Shown: piece after piece, positions 16,824 to 23,998 of the stretch
Numbering within the stretch: the stretch's first letter is position 1
Layout: the number at the start of each line of letters is the position of its first letter
Assembly: GCA_001789205.1 (NCBI GenBank)
Contig: MFYT01000071.1
Span: 50,434-114,433, forward strand
Origin: Candidatus Raymondbacteria bacterium RIFOXYA2_FULL_49_16
GTDB taxonomy: Bacteria; Fibrobacterota; OXYB2-FULL-49-7; XYB2-FULL-49-35
Length of the DNA: 64,000 nt
Direction of reading: 5' to 3'
Program-made: the position numbers and the translations under genes
The notes under the pieces: model-generated
Told to the model about the DNA's origin: nothing
Databases searched by the model: none
What the model saw: the letters and a program-made list of their open reading frames with translations, nothing else

Positions 16824-17141
16824 AAAGAGGTGAAATTTGGTGGGTTGATTTCAATCCTTCAATTGGGGGTGAGATCCAAAAAGTCCGTCCAGCAGTAATT
16901 ATCAGCAATTCTCACGCGAATAAGTATCTTTAATCGAGTGCAGGTCGTTCCGATTTCGAGCAATATCAGCAGGCTTTTCCCAAGTGAAGCATTTGTTAAC
17001 GTAGGGAACAGGCAGGGAAAAGCGTTGGCGGATCAAATTACCACCGTAAGCAAGCTACGTTTGAAGGAACGTATCGGAGAAGTTACACTTACGGACATGG
17101 CTGGTATTGAAGCTGCTTTAAAGACACATTTGCAGTTATAA
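16820..17141 (+). pseudogene. mazF: MazF/PemK-type toxin, one-base frameshift
   Basis: The first 37 codons (MKRGEIWWVDFNPSIGGEIQ, VRPAVIISNSHANKY) are a typical MazF start. A run of three T at 16929-16931, where the family frame needs two, causes a stop at 16931-16933. The other frame continues with NRVQVVPISSNISRLFP and LKERIGEVTLTDM, the rest of a normal MazF. Removing one base restores a full-length endoribonuclease of about 107 residues. It may be a true mutation or a sequencing error. Confidence 0.85.
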
Positions 17142-17167
17142 AAGAGACGGTCTCATCCTTTTTCCTG

Positions 17168-17196
17168 ACTCGACCTCGGCCTCAACCTCGACCTTA
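17168..17196 (+). repeat. Short hexamer array
   Basis: Four or five units (GACCTC, GGCCTC, AACCTC, GACCTT), followed by the 32-bp palindrome and neuB fragment E. Confidence 0.85.
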
Positions 17197-17214
17197 TGAC
17201 TAAACTCCTGACTT

Positions 17215-17246
17215 GCCCTGAGTACGCCGCAGGCGTATCGAAGGGC
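17215..17246 (+). repeat. 32-bp palindromic element, copy 1
   Basis: Left arm GCCCTGAGTACGCC, loop, right arm GGCGTATCGAAGGGC. The same 32-bp element recurs at 18814, 19427, 22196 and 63820. Here it is in frame between a start codon (17197) and the neuB-derived codons. Confidence 0.95.
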
Positions 17247-17268
17247 TCCTTTCTCCTGTCTCCTGACT

Positions 17269-17306
17269 CCTGCTTCATCATCGCCGAAATGTCCGCTAAC
17301 CACAAC
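17269..17306 (+). pseudogene. neuB/pseI 5' fragment E
   Basis: About 38 bases covering the CFIIAEMSANHN codons; then it switches directly to the aldo/keto reductase 3' fragment. Confidence 0.85.
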
Positions 17307-17311
17307 AGCTT

Positions 17312-17734
17312 CCATGCAATATTCTTGACTGGCGCTGGCGGGAAAAATTTGTGCAAAATGCTTTAACGAAACGATCTGATGTAATTATTCATGTCCGAAG
17401 TGTTTTTTTGCAGGGTATCCTGATTGCAACTGCAAGGGTATGGCCAAAGGTTAATGGTGTACAAGCGAAAACCATTCTTGCCTGCCTGAATGCGCTGGTA
17501 AAAAAGTTTAAAAGGAAAAGCAAGGCGGATTTATGTCTTGCCTATGTCCGCGCTCAGGCATGGATAACTAGCGCTGTAGTAGGGCAGGAGACTGTTGGGC
17601 AGCTGAAAGAAAATATTAAGCTTTTTCTGCGTTCCGCGCTCACGGTGAAGCAATGTGCTGCTGCAGATAGTTATTTTAAAAGCAATATTCCGGTTGAACT
17701 GCTGGATCCTTCGAAATGGGGGAAAAGTGGCTAA
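17312..17734 (+). pseudogene. Aldo/keto reductase 3' fragment
   Basis: 140 codons matching the last quarter of the reductase at 27537 and of the fusion at 7567 (NILDWRW, VIIHVRSVFLQG, LCLAYVRAQAWITS, ELLDPSKWG). It is only moderately similar to both, so it comes from a third, diverged source and not from a recent duplication of either. No start or active-site residues. Confidence 0.88.
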
Positions 17735-17744
17735 AATAGTTGCA

Positions 17745-18080
17745 ATGAATGAAATTCTTTCTAGAAGGAATAGCCTGATACGCGGCCGGAGACGGCGTGC
17801 CATGCAGACTGTTAAAAAGCTGGCCTCTGTATTGCGAAAAAAATATGGCGCTACAAAAATTGTGCTGATCGGCTCATGTGCGAATCCGGAAAGGTTCGGT
17901 TTTCAATCAGACATTGACCTGGCGGTAGAAAATATACCGCCGGACAGCTTCTTCTGCGCTGCCGGCGAAATGTTGCTTACCGCCGGTGAGTTTAATGTCG
18001 ACCTCATTCCAATAGAAGAAGCGAATGAGCGTATGCTTCAAACTGTCAAGAATGGAGAGGTTGTCTATGAAAAAAGATGA
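17745..18080 (+). CDS. mntA: MNT-type nucleotidyltransferase antitoxin, second pair
   Basis: 111 residues from ATG 17745. G43-S44 in IGSCANPERFGF and D56/D58 in SDIDLAV give the minimal nucleotidyltransferase motif. A longer in-frame start upstream lies inside the reductase fragment and is unlikely. It overlaps the HEPN gene by 14 bases. A paralogue of the pair at 10909-11750. Confidence 0.87.
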   Translation: MNEILSRRNSLIRGRRRRAMQTVKKLASVLRKKYGATKIVLIGSCANPERFGFQSDIDLAVENIPPDSFFCAAGEMLLTAGEFNVDLIPIEEANERMLQTVKNGEVVYEKR

Positions 18081-18540
18081 GGCCTTGCTGGCGCGTATTT
18101 CTGCTGAGATTGCGGCAGAACTGGGGAATGTCCGTAAAGTTAAAAAAGAGTTTTCTGATTTCCGGAAAAAATATCCCATTTCTGACCGCCATTTAATAAG
18201 GGCACAGGCATCTTATTTGGAGGATTTCTATAATGCCTGCGAAAAAATCTTCAGGTTTGTGGCGGAAGAGCTCAATGGCGGCGTACCAAAAGGTGAAAAC
18301 TGGCATAAAACTCTTCTATACGACATGTCTCTTCAGATCGGAAAGCGACCGGCTCTTCTCTCCTCACGGATGTATGAAGAACTAAGAAACTATCTGGGTT
18401 TCAGGCATATCGTGCGGCATATCTACGGTTTTAGTCTTGATCCGGGAAGGGTGGAAAAGCTCAGCGATTTATTTCCTGCCATTGCCAATAGATTCTGCCG
18501 GGAGATGGAGGAGTTTATCCATGGATCGTTGCGTAATTGA
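18067..18540 (+). CDS. HEPN-domain protein, second pair (HepT-like toxin)
   Basis: 157 residues from ATG 18067. Helical, with NYLGFRHIVRHIYGFSLDP near the C-terminus, the probable catalytic arginine-histidine cluster of the HEPN fold. It shares architecture and end motif with the protein at 11283 but is clearly diverged. Confidence 0.85.
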   Translation: MKKDEALLARISAEIAAELGNVRKVKKEFSDFRKKYPISDRHLIRAQASYLEDFYNACEKIFRFVAEELNGGVPKGENWHKTLLYDMSLQIGKRPALLSSRMYEELRNYLGFRHIVRHIYGFSLDPGRVEKLSDLFPAIANRFCREMEEFIHGSLRN

Positions 18541-18642
18541 TTAACTATGACTCGCAACCTCGACCATTTTCTATTTCTTAACTATAACATTTAATACTTA
18601 CTTTCAGCCTACTATGAAAAAATACATAACGACATTTATTTT

Positions 18643-18709
18643 CGACCTCTTTTCCCTAAAGGGTATAGTCGCACTGATCCCTGGTGCCGTTGGTCACTTC
18701 GGTTCGGCC
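18643..18709 (+). pseudogene. SDR 5' fragment 1
   Basis: Codons for DLFSLKGIVALIPGAVGHFGSA, matching residues 14-35 of the intact SDR at 29743, then directly joined to a hexamer array. It breaks at the same codon as SDR fragment 2. Confidence 0.85.
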
Positions 18710-18730
18710 TTTTTCTTCTCCTTTTCAGCA

Positions 18731-18790
18731 TTAGTTTTGGCCTTCTTCTCCTTGGTCTCGACCTCGACCTTAACCTCAACCTCACCATCC
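18731..18790 (+). repeat. Hexamer array, (RRCCTY)n
   Basis: About six units and pyrimidine interruptions, between SDR fragment 1 and a palindrome-containing neuB fragment. Confidence 0.88.
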
Positions 18791-18813
18791 CATCATGCCT
18801 AAACTCCTGACTT

Positions 18814-18845
18814 GCCCTGAGTACGCCGCAGGCGTATCGAAGGGC
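18814..18845 (+). repeat. 32-bp palindromic element, copy 2
   Basis: Same arms as copy 1. An ATG at 18795 reads through this palindrome and stays in frame with neuB codons 6 to 20 (FIIAEMSANHNHD), so the element acts as an in-frame insertion near the neuB N-terminus. Confidence 0.95.
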
Positions 18846-18869
18846 TCCTTTCTCCTGTCTCCTGACTCC

Positions 18870-18913
18870 TGTTTCATCATCGCCGAAATGTCCGCGAACC
18901 ACAATCACGACTT
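18870..18913 (+). pseudogene. neuB/pseI 5' fragment F
   Basis: About 44 bases, codons CFIIAEMSANHNHD, in frame with the palindrome and then ending before hicB. Confidence 0.88.
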
Positions 18914-18952
18914 ACCATGACAATTGAAAATATTATATAAAATGGAGGAAAA

Positions 18953-19177
18953 ATGAAAAGGTACTCGTTTACGGCCATTATCGAACAGGAGGGGGACTTG
19001 TTTGTCGCACTGTGCCCCGAACTGGATGTTGCAAGCCAGGGAAAAACGATTGAGCAGGCAAAGGCCAATCTAAACGAAGCTGTTGAGTTATTTCTTGAAA
19101 CCGCCTCAAAAGCCGAACTCCGGTCAAGGCTTCATAAGGATATCTTTGTTTCCCAGATGGAGGTTGCTGTTGGGTAA
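18953..19177 (+). CDS. hicB: HicB-family antitoxin
   Basis: 74 residues with the HicB fold signature YSFTAIIEQEGDLFVALCPELD and GKTIEQAKANLNEAVELFL. GGAGGAAAA gives a good Shine-Dalgarno. The hicA gene follows with an overlap. Here hicB is first, the reverse of the classical E. coli order, but common in other bacteria. Confidence 0.92.
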   Translation: MKRYSFTAIIEQEGDLFVALCPELDVASQGKTIEQAKANLNEAVELFLETASKAELRSRLHKDIFVSQMEVAVG

Positions 19178-19391
19178 ACTTAAAAGGCTTTCAGGGAAAG
19201 ATGTTTGCAGGATACTTGAGAAAAATGGTTTTGTTAACGTACGCCAACGAGGTAGTCATATTGCCATGCAAAAGAGGCTTCCGGGTACTACCATCACTGT
19301 CCCGGTGCCGAATCATTCTGAAATTAAAATTGGGACCTTAATGTCCATCTTGCGGCAATCGGGATTACCCAGGACTGATTTTGAAATATAG
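19170..19391 (+). CDS. hicA: HicA-family mRNA interferase toxin
   Basis: 73 residues from TTG 19170 (LGKLKRLSGKDVCRIL). The catalytic histidine region RQRGSHIAMQ and the ending LMSILRQSGLPRTDF are typical of HicA, a double-stranded RNA-binding-fold RNase. It overlaps hicB by eight bases. This module seems intact. Confidence 0.9.
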   Translation: MGKLKRLSGKDVCRILEKNGFVNVRQRGSHIAMQKRLPGTTITVPVPNHSEIKIGTLMSILRQSGLPRTDFEI

Positions 19392-19426
19392 TTGGAAATA
19401 TCACATCATGCCTAAACTCCTGACTT

Positions 19427-19458
19427 GCCCTGAGTACGCCGCAGGCGTATCGAAGGGC
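19427..19458 (+). repeat. 32-bp palindromic element, copy 3
   Basis: Same 32 bases as copies 1 and 2, followed by CTCCTGACTCCTG and the start of esterase fragment 2. In this copy the frame runs into TGA right after the palindrome. Confidence 0.95.
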
Positions 19459-19486
19459 TCCTGACTCCTGTATTTAACCAATGAAC

Positions 19487-19824
19487 ATGACCCTCGACCC
19501 ATCCCATGCCCATCTCGAACTCATCCGTCGTGCGCCCAGATCACTCGCATTCGATCCTGCCCGGAACTTTGAAACCTGGCAGAATGAACTTAAAACAAAA
19601 TTTCTCGAACTTCTTGGCGATTTTCCTGATAAAATTAGCCCGGAACTGCAGTCCGGCAGAACAACCATTCATGCCATCACGCGACCATGACAGCATTACT
19701 TTTAGGCCGTACAATGATCGGAGAGCGTATCTGGGATGTTATGCGAACAATTGGTGGAAGGAAGGGGAGGGCATCACTTTTATCCTGCAATAGCATGGCT
19801 GTATTTAATAGACTTTTTCTTTAA
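19487..19824 (+). pseudogene. Esterase fragment 2, two internal deletions
   Basis: Three pieces of the intact esterase (22959) joined in order: its first ~155 bases, then ~100 bases around the TALLLGRTMIGERIW codons, then its last ~70 bases (VEGRGGHHFYP). The second junction has 6-base microhomology, CAATTG. The catalytic serine and aspartate are lost. Confidence 0.92.
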
Positions 19825-19843
19825 CGTGAAACCAACAGCACGG

Positions 19844-20997
19844 ATGTCAACCAGAGCAACAACCAACACACCTATCGAACGCTTGACAGGTCCGCGCCAA
19901 TCTCGCGGCCGAACCAGGGACAACGCCATATTCCCCATTGCCCCTCCAAAGACCGGACTTCCAGCAAACTATGCAAAAGTACTGGGCCGCATCAAAGATC
20001 GTATCAGCAAGGAACGAGTCCGTACCGTGCTGGCCGCCAATGCCTCCATGGTTGCCCTTTACTGGGACATAGGACGTGAAATTCTTACCCGACAGGACAA
20101 GGAAGGATGGGGAGCCAGGATCATTGACCGGTTATCAGCGGATTTGCGAACGGCATTTCCGGACATGAAGGGTTTTTCACCTCGTAACCTGAAATACATG
20201 CGGGCCTTTGCGGCCGCATGGCCGGATTCTGTAATTGTGCAAGGGCCGCTTGCACAAATTACATGGTATCATAATATTGCCCTATTAGAAAAGCTGAATT
20301 TTGAGAAAGACCGCCTCTGGTATGCTCAGCAGACTTCCCTGCACGGCTGGTCACAGTCCGTTCTTTGCCTTCAGATTGACCGCCAAGCTTACGCCCGACA
20401 AAACAAGGCCATCACTAATTTCCCAAAGGCCCTTCCGCCGCTGGAATCCGATATGGCAGCCCAGGTCTTCAAAGATCCCTATCTTTTCGATTTCCTCGGG
20501 ACCGCTGATCCCCGGAAAGAGGAAGAGGTAGAACAGGCTCTTGTGGATCACGTGCAGCGTTTCCTGCTGGAATTAGGGACTGGCTTTGCCTTTGTGGGCC
20601 GCCAAGTGCACCTTGAGATTGGAAACAAGGATTTATACATCGACCTTCTGTTTTATCATCTCAACCTTCGCTGCTATGTGGTTGTTTAAAAGTCGGCAAA
20701 CTTACCCATCAGGATCTTGGTCAAATACAGTTTTATGTAAACTATTTCGACAGGGAAAGGCTTACGCCTGGTGATAATCATACGATAGGCCTTATATTGT
20801 GTACCGATAAAAATGACGCGGTGGTCAAATATACCCTTGGTATGGATGAGCGGAAAAAAATATTCGCCAGCAGTTACAGACTGCTTCTGCCAACGGAGGC
20901 GGAATTGAAAGCTGAAATTGAGCGGGAAGTGAAGGGTTTTAACGGTATCGGATGGCAAGTGGCCCTCCCAGCAATAAAAAAGCGAGGCAAGAAGTGA
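19844..20997 (+). pseudogene. Chimeric DUF1016 nuclease gene with frameshift
   Basis: From ATG 19844 the first 282 codons resemble the DUF1016 protein at 13656 (ALYWDIGREILTRQ, LSADLRTAFPDMKGFSPRN) and include catalytic D267 (IDLLFYH). The frame stops at 20687-20689 right before the catalytic acid-x-Lys motif. The other frame continues (KVGKLTHQDLGQ) as a near copy of the C-terminal part of the DUF1016 gene at 28577. About four bases are missing at the junction. The gene appears to be a recombinant of two subtypes and inactive as read. Like the others, it has a hairpin in its linker. Confidence 0.85.
20231..20262 (+). repeat. In-frame hairpin within chimeric DUF1016 gene
   Basis: GTAATTGTGCAAG, loop GGCCG, CTTGCACAAATTAC: a 13-bp stem with one bulged base, at the linker before the nuclease domain (ITWYHN codons). 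Confidence 0.92.
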
Positions 20998-21093
20998 AAT
21001 TGAACCCCTCCAAAAACAAACGTGTTTTAGACCTCTTTTCCATCAAGGGCAAAGCCGCCCTGATTGCTGGAACTGCCGGTCACCTCTGTTCAG
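20994..21093 (+). pseudogene. SDR 5' fragment 2
   Basis: It starts with GTG overlapping the DUF1016 stop, exactly as at the intact SDR (29743). It encodes DLFSIKGKAALIAGTAGHL and then joins a hexamer array at the same codon as fragment 1. Confidence 0.9.
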
Positions 21094-21096
21094 TCT

Positions 21097-21232
21097 TCTC
21101 GACCTTGGTCTTAGTCTTTTTGACCTTGCCCTTGTCTTCAGTCTCAACCTCGACCTCGACCTTCTTCCCCTCGGCCTCAACCTCAACCTTGGCCTTCTCT
21201 TCCTCGGCCTCGACCTTAGCCTTAGCCTTAAG
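21097..21232 (+). repeat. Hexamer array, (RRCCTY)n, long
   Basis: About 18 units with pyrimidine-rich interruptions, joining SDR fragment 2 to neuB fragment G. Confidence 0.92.
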
Positions 21233-21235
21233 CAA

Positions 21236-21547
21236 ATGAAACCAGTCCTTCTCAACCACCGTCTCCTGGGCCCCGGCCATCCCTGCTTCATCATCGCCGA
21301 GATGTCCGCGAACCACAACCATGATTTTGCCAAGGCAAAACGCATGGTCCGGATCGCCAAAGAGTGCGGCGCAGACGCCATCAAGCTGCAGACCTATACG
21401 GCAGATACCATGACCATTGATTGCGACAACAGGTATTTCCGGATAAACAAAGGCTTATGGAAAGGAGAGACCCTTTACAGTCTCTACAAAAAGGCCGCAA
21501 TGCCCTGGGAATGGCAGCCAAAACTGAAGGCCTATGCAAAAAAATTG
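21236..21547 (+). pseudogene. neuB/pseI 5' fragment G (longest)
   Basis: It begins at ATG 21236 with a different N-terminus (MKPVLLNHRLLGPGHPCFII), which resembles normal PseI/NeuB starts better than the intact copy does. It then follows the intact gene closely for about 265 bases to the KLKAYA codons, where it breaks off. The reading frame ends shortly after, at 21610. Confidence 0.92.
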
Positions 21548-21623
21548 GATCAATACCCAGCATTCGTTACAATATACTGGCAGAATATTCTATATTTACC
21601 AGTAGGTTGAGTGAAGGTGAGAT

Positions 21624-21863
21624 ATGAAATATACCCAGTATTTTAATTACACACGAATACGGCCAGACCGAACCGGCATAAAAGATGAATGGATACAACG
21701 CGCGATAAGTGAGCCTATTCGAACGGAAATACAATCTGACAATAGAATACGAAGGTGGGTAAGAATAAAAGAGGAAAATAAATATTTGCGCGTTATCTTG
21801 TTGCCTGACGGCGAGACTGTCCATAATGCTTTCTTTGATCGGGATTTTAAGGAGGGAAAATGA
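21624..21863 (+). CDS. Small protein, putative toxin of DUF2283 pair
   Basis: 79 residues, starting after a Shine-Dalgarno (GTGAG) at ATG 21624. The motifs RPDRTGIKDEWI, RWVRIKEENKYLRVI and GETVHNAFFDRDF match a small family found upstream of DUF2283 genes, thought to be a BrnT/RelE-like toxin. No catalytic residues can be assigned with confidence. It overlaps the next gene by four bases. Confidence 0.75.
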   Translation: MKYTQYFNYTRIRPDRTGIKDEWIQRAISEPIRTEIQSDNRIRRWVRIKEENKYLRVILLPDGETVHNAFFDRDFKEGK

Positions 21864-22066
21864 AAATTAAATATTTCAACGACACGGATACGGCTCTGGT
21901 GGAATTTACGGACAATCTGGTGATAGAAACAAAAGTTATTTCAGAGAATTTGTATGTTGATCTCGACGTAAGCGGCAATCCGGTGAACATGACCATTGAG
22001 CACGCAAGGGAGAACGCTCATCTGCCGGACATTACCTACCAGCAATTCGAGAAGGCTGTTGTGTAA
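21860..22066 (+). CDS. DUF2283 protein, putative antitoxin
   Basis: 68 residues, with MKIKYFNDTDTALVEF and NLYVDLDVSGNPVNMTIEHA, the DUF2283 signature. This family often accompanies a small toxin-like gene. ATGA overlap with the upstream gene suggests coupled translation. Confidence 0.85.
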   Translation: MKIKYFNDTDTALVEFTDNLVIETKVISENLYVDLDVSGNPVNMTIEHARENAHLPDITYQQFEKAVV

Positions 22067-22157
22067 TGCTCCGTGACGCGTGATTATTTTCAAGCCGTTG
22101 GATCGGTTTGGGGTGGGTGCGGCAACCTTGAGAAATGATCGTTCATAGTCTTTTTCT

Positions 22158-22176
22158 TGACCTCAACCTTGGCTTT
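22158..22176 (+). repeat. Minimal hexamer tract
   Basis: Three units (GACCTC, AACCTT, GGCTTT) just before palindrome copy 4. Confidence 0.65.
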
Positions 22177-22195
22177 ATGTCTAAACTACTGACTC

Positions 22196-22227
22196 GCCCT
22201 GAGTACGCCGCAGGCGTATCGAAGGGC
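22196..22227 (+). repeat. 32-bp palindromic element, copy 4
   Basis: Same arms as other copies, then CTCCTGACTCCTG and neuB fragment H. Confidence 0.95.
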
Positions 22228-22238
22228 TCCTGACTCCT

Positions 22239-22339
22239 GTTTCATCATCGCCGAAATGTCCGCGAACCACAACCATGACTTTGCCAAGGCAAAACGCATG
22301 GTCAGGATCGCAAAGGAGTGCGGCGCGGATGCCATTTAA
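22239..22339 (+). pseudogene. neuB/pseI 5' fragment H
   Basis: About 100 bases matching codons 5-38 (FIIAEMSANHNHDFAKAK to ECGADAI) then TAA. In this copy the palindrome and neuB codons are not in one frame. Confidence 0.9.
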
Positions 22340-22413
22340 TGGTGATATTTAGCGCTTTTATTAATAATTTAAATTATGTTTTTGTGTAGTGATAAATTGC
22401 AAGCGAGGTTAAA

Positions 22414-22626
22414 ATGAAGATCAAAGAAAATCTGATTATGGAAATTGAGAACATGCCAGCCAATAAAGTCGTTTTGGTAGGCGAATTCGTGAATATGCTT
22501 TCCCAGTCATTCTCTCTTCCAAAGAAAATGAACATGCAGAGGGTGGCCCGCATACGAAAAATGCTTGCGGGATGCAAAACACCTTTAAGCCAGGACCTGG
22601 ATGCCGTACGCGCAGACCGGATATGA
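22414..22626 (+). CDS. VapB-like antitoxin of a VapBC pair
   Basis: 70 residues. It lacks a striking motif, but MKIKENLIMEIENMPANKV resembles DUF2281/VapB-type antitoxins, and the overlapping next gene begins like a PIN-domain VapC. The region before it (22340-22413) is AT-rich and shows no clear gene. Confidence 0.65.
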   Translation: MKIKENLIMEIENMPANKVVLVGEFVNMLSQSFSLPKKMNMQRVARIRKMLAGCKTPLSQDLDAVRADRI

Positions 22627-22818
22627 AATACTTTATCGACAGCAGGTGAAAAATTAATGAAAAAGTTCGGGAAGAGCGCGGGGCTGCGCACCTTAGATGC
22701 TTTGCAGATCGCATCTTTTGCCTTGTTTTCTGAAAGAGACTGGATAATGGTTGCGTCCGATATGGCGATATGCTCTGTTGTTAAAAAACTTGGTTTCAAA
22801 ACAAACTGCCCATTATAA
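22623..22818 (+). pseudogene. VapC-type PIN toxin with internal deletion
   Basis: Only the first seven or eight codons (MKYFIDSR) of a PIN toxin remain before a stop; the frame then resumes at ATG 22657 with the family C-terminus (GLRTLDALQIASFAL, WIMVASDMAICSVVKKLG). The middle, with most acidic active-site residues, is lost. Confidence 0.8.
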
Positions 22819-22893
22819 AAAAGCTTTAATATCTGTTTTTTACTTGCTCCTTTTTCTCAGCTATCACATGATGCATAACCGACTTGCTTCTTT

Positions 22894-22957
22894 CTCATCG
22901 GCCTTAACCTCAACCTTGACCTTCTTCTCCTCAACCTCGGCCTCGACCTTGACCTGA
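22894..22957 (+). repeat. Hexamer array before intact esterase
   Basis: About eight RRCCTY units with an interruption CTTCTTCTCCTC, ending with GACCTGAC immediately before ATG 22959. Confidence 0.9.
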
Positions 22958-22958
22958 C

Positions 22959-23978
22959 ATGACCCACGACCCATCCCATGCCCATCTCGAACTCATCCGT
23001 CATGCGCCCAGGTCTTTCGCATTCGATCCTGCCCGGAACTTTGAATCCTGGCAGAATGAACTTAAAACAAAATTTCTCGAACTTCTTGGCGATTTTCCCG
23101 ATAAAATTGACCCGGAACTGCAAATCGAGTGGCGCAAACCCCATTCAGCGTTTGAGGAAATCAGGTTTACCTTCTTATCCGAAAAGAATACAAGAGTCCC
23201 TTGCCACCTGCTTGTTCCCAGCACAGGAAAGAAACCTTTTCCCGTGGTTGTCTGCCTTCAAGGGCACAACCCTGGAATGCGCATATCTTTAGGCCGCTCA
23301 TCCTCAATAAAGGACTGGATCAAGATCAAATATGGCGGCAGGGATTATGCCATTCAGGCTGTTAAGCAGGGATATGCGGCGCTGGCGCTTGAACAGCGGT
23401 GCTTTGGCGAACGAAAGGATCAGCGGCCGCCTGAATTCCGGCAGAACAACCATTCGTGCCATCACGCGACCATGACAGCATTACTTTTAGGCCGTACAAT
23501 GATCGGAGAGCGTATCTGGGATGTTATGCGGGCAATTGATGTATTGGCCAGCTTTCCGGAACTGGATGCTGCAAAAATTGCATGTATCGGCCATTCTGCA
23601 GGTGGAACAATTGCATATTATGCTGCTTGTTTAGATGCCCGGATTAAGCTCGTTATGGCTTCTGGCGCAATCTGTACATATGAAAGCTCGATTGGCACCC
23701 GGGACCATTGCATGGATAATTATATCCCCGGCGTTCTAAAGTGGTTTGATATGGCCGATCTGGCCGGGCTTATTGCGCCAAGGCCCCTGGTTGTTGTGGC
23801 GGGTGTCGAAGATAAGATATTTCCAGTGAATGGCGTTCGCGCGGCCTTTTCGAGGATAAAGGAGATATACGCTCATTCTGATGATTCTGGCCAGTGTCAA
23901 TTGGTGGAAGGAAGGGGAGGGCATCACTTTTATCCTGAAATTACATGGCCTGTATTTAACGGGTTCTTTTTTAATTAG
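22959..23978 (+). CDS. Alpha/beta hydrolase, acetyl xylan esterase / dienelactone hydrolase type
   Basis: 339 residues with catalytic triad S213 (IGHSAGG), D285 (VEDKIFP) and H322 or H323 (GRGGHHFYP). The RVPCHLLVPSTGKKPFPVVV region is typical of this hydrolase type acting on esterified carbohydrates or other esters. It could deacetylate a glycan or precursor. Start at ATG 22959 directly after a hexamer array, so there is no Shine-Dalgarno. It is the intact source for two 5' fragments upstream in the array (16239, 19487). Confidence 0.88.
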   Translation: MTHDPSHAHLELIRHAPRSFAFDPARNFESWQNELKTKFLELLGDFPDKIDPELQIEWRKPHSAFEEIRFTFLSEKNTRVPCHLLVPSTGKKPFPVVVCLQGHNPGMRISLGRSSSIKDWIKIKYGGRDYAIQAVKQGYAALALEQRCFGERKDQRPPEFRQNNHSCHHATMTALLLGRTMIGERIWDVMRAIDVLASFPELDAAKIACIGHSAGGTIAYYAACLDARIKLVMASGAICTYESSIGTRDHCMDNYIPGVLKWFDMADLAGLIAPRPLVVVAGVEDKIFPVNGVRAAFSRIKEIYAHSDDSGQCQLVEGRGGHHFYPEITWPVFNGFFFN

Positions 23979-23998
23979 TTTGATGGGGAGTGGACCGC

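Noticed and set aside
10750..22339. The neuB fragments as assembly artefacts
   Set aside because: The copies differ from each other in point mutations and end points, and the unique genes between them are coherent TA operons.
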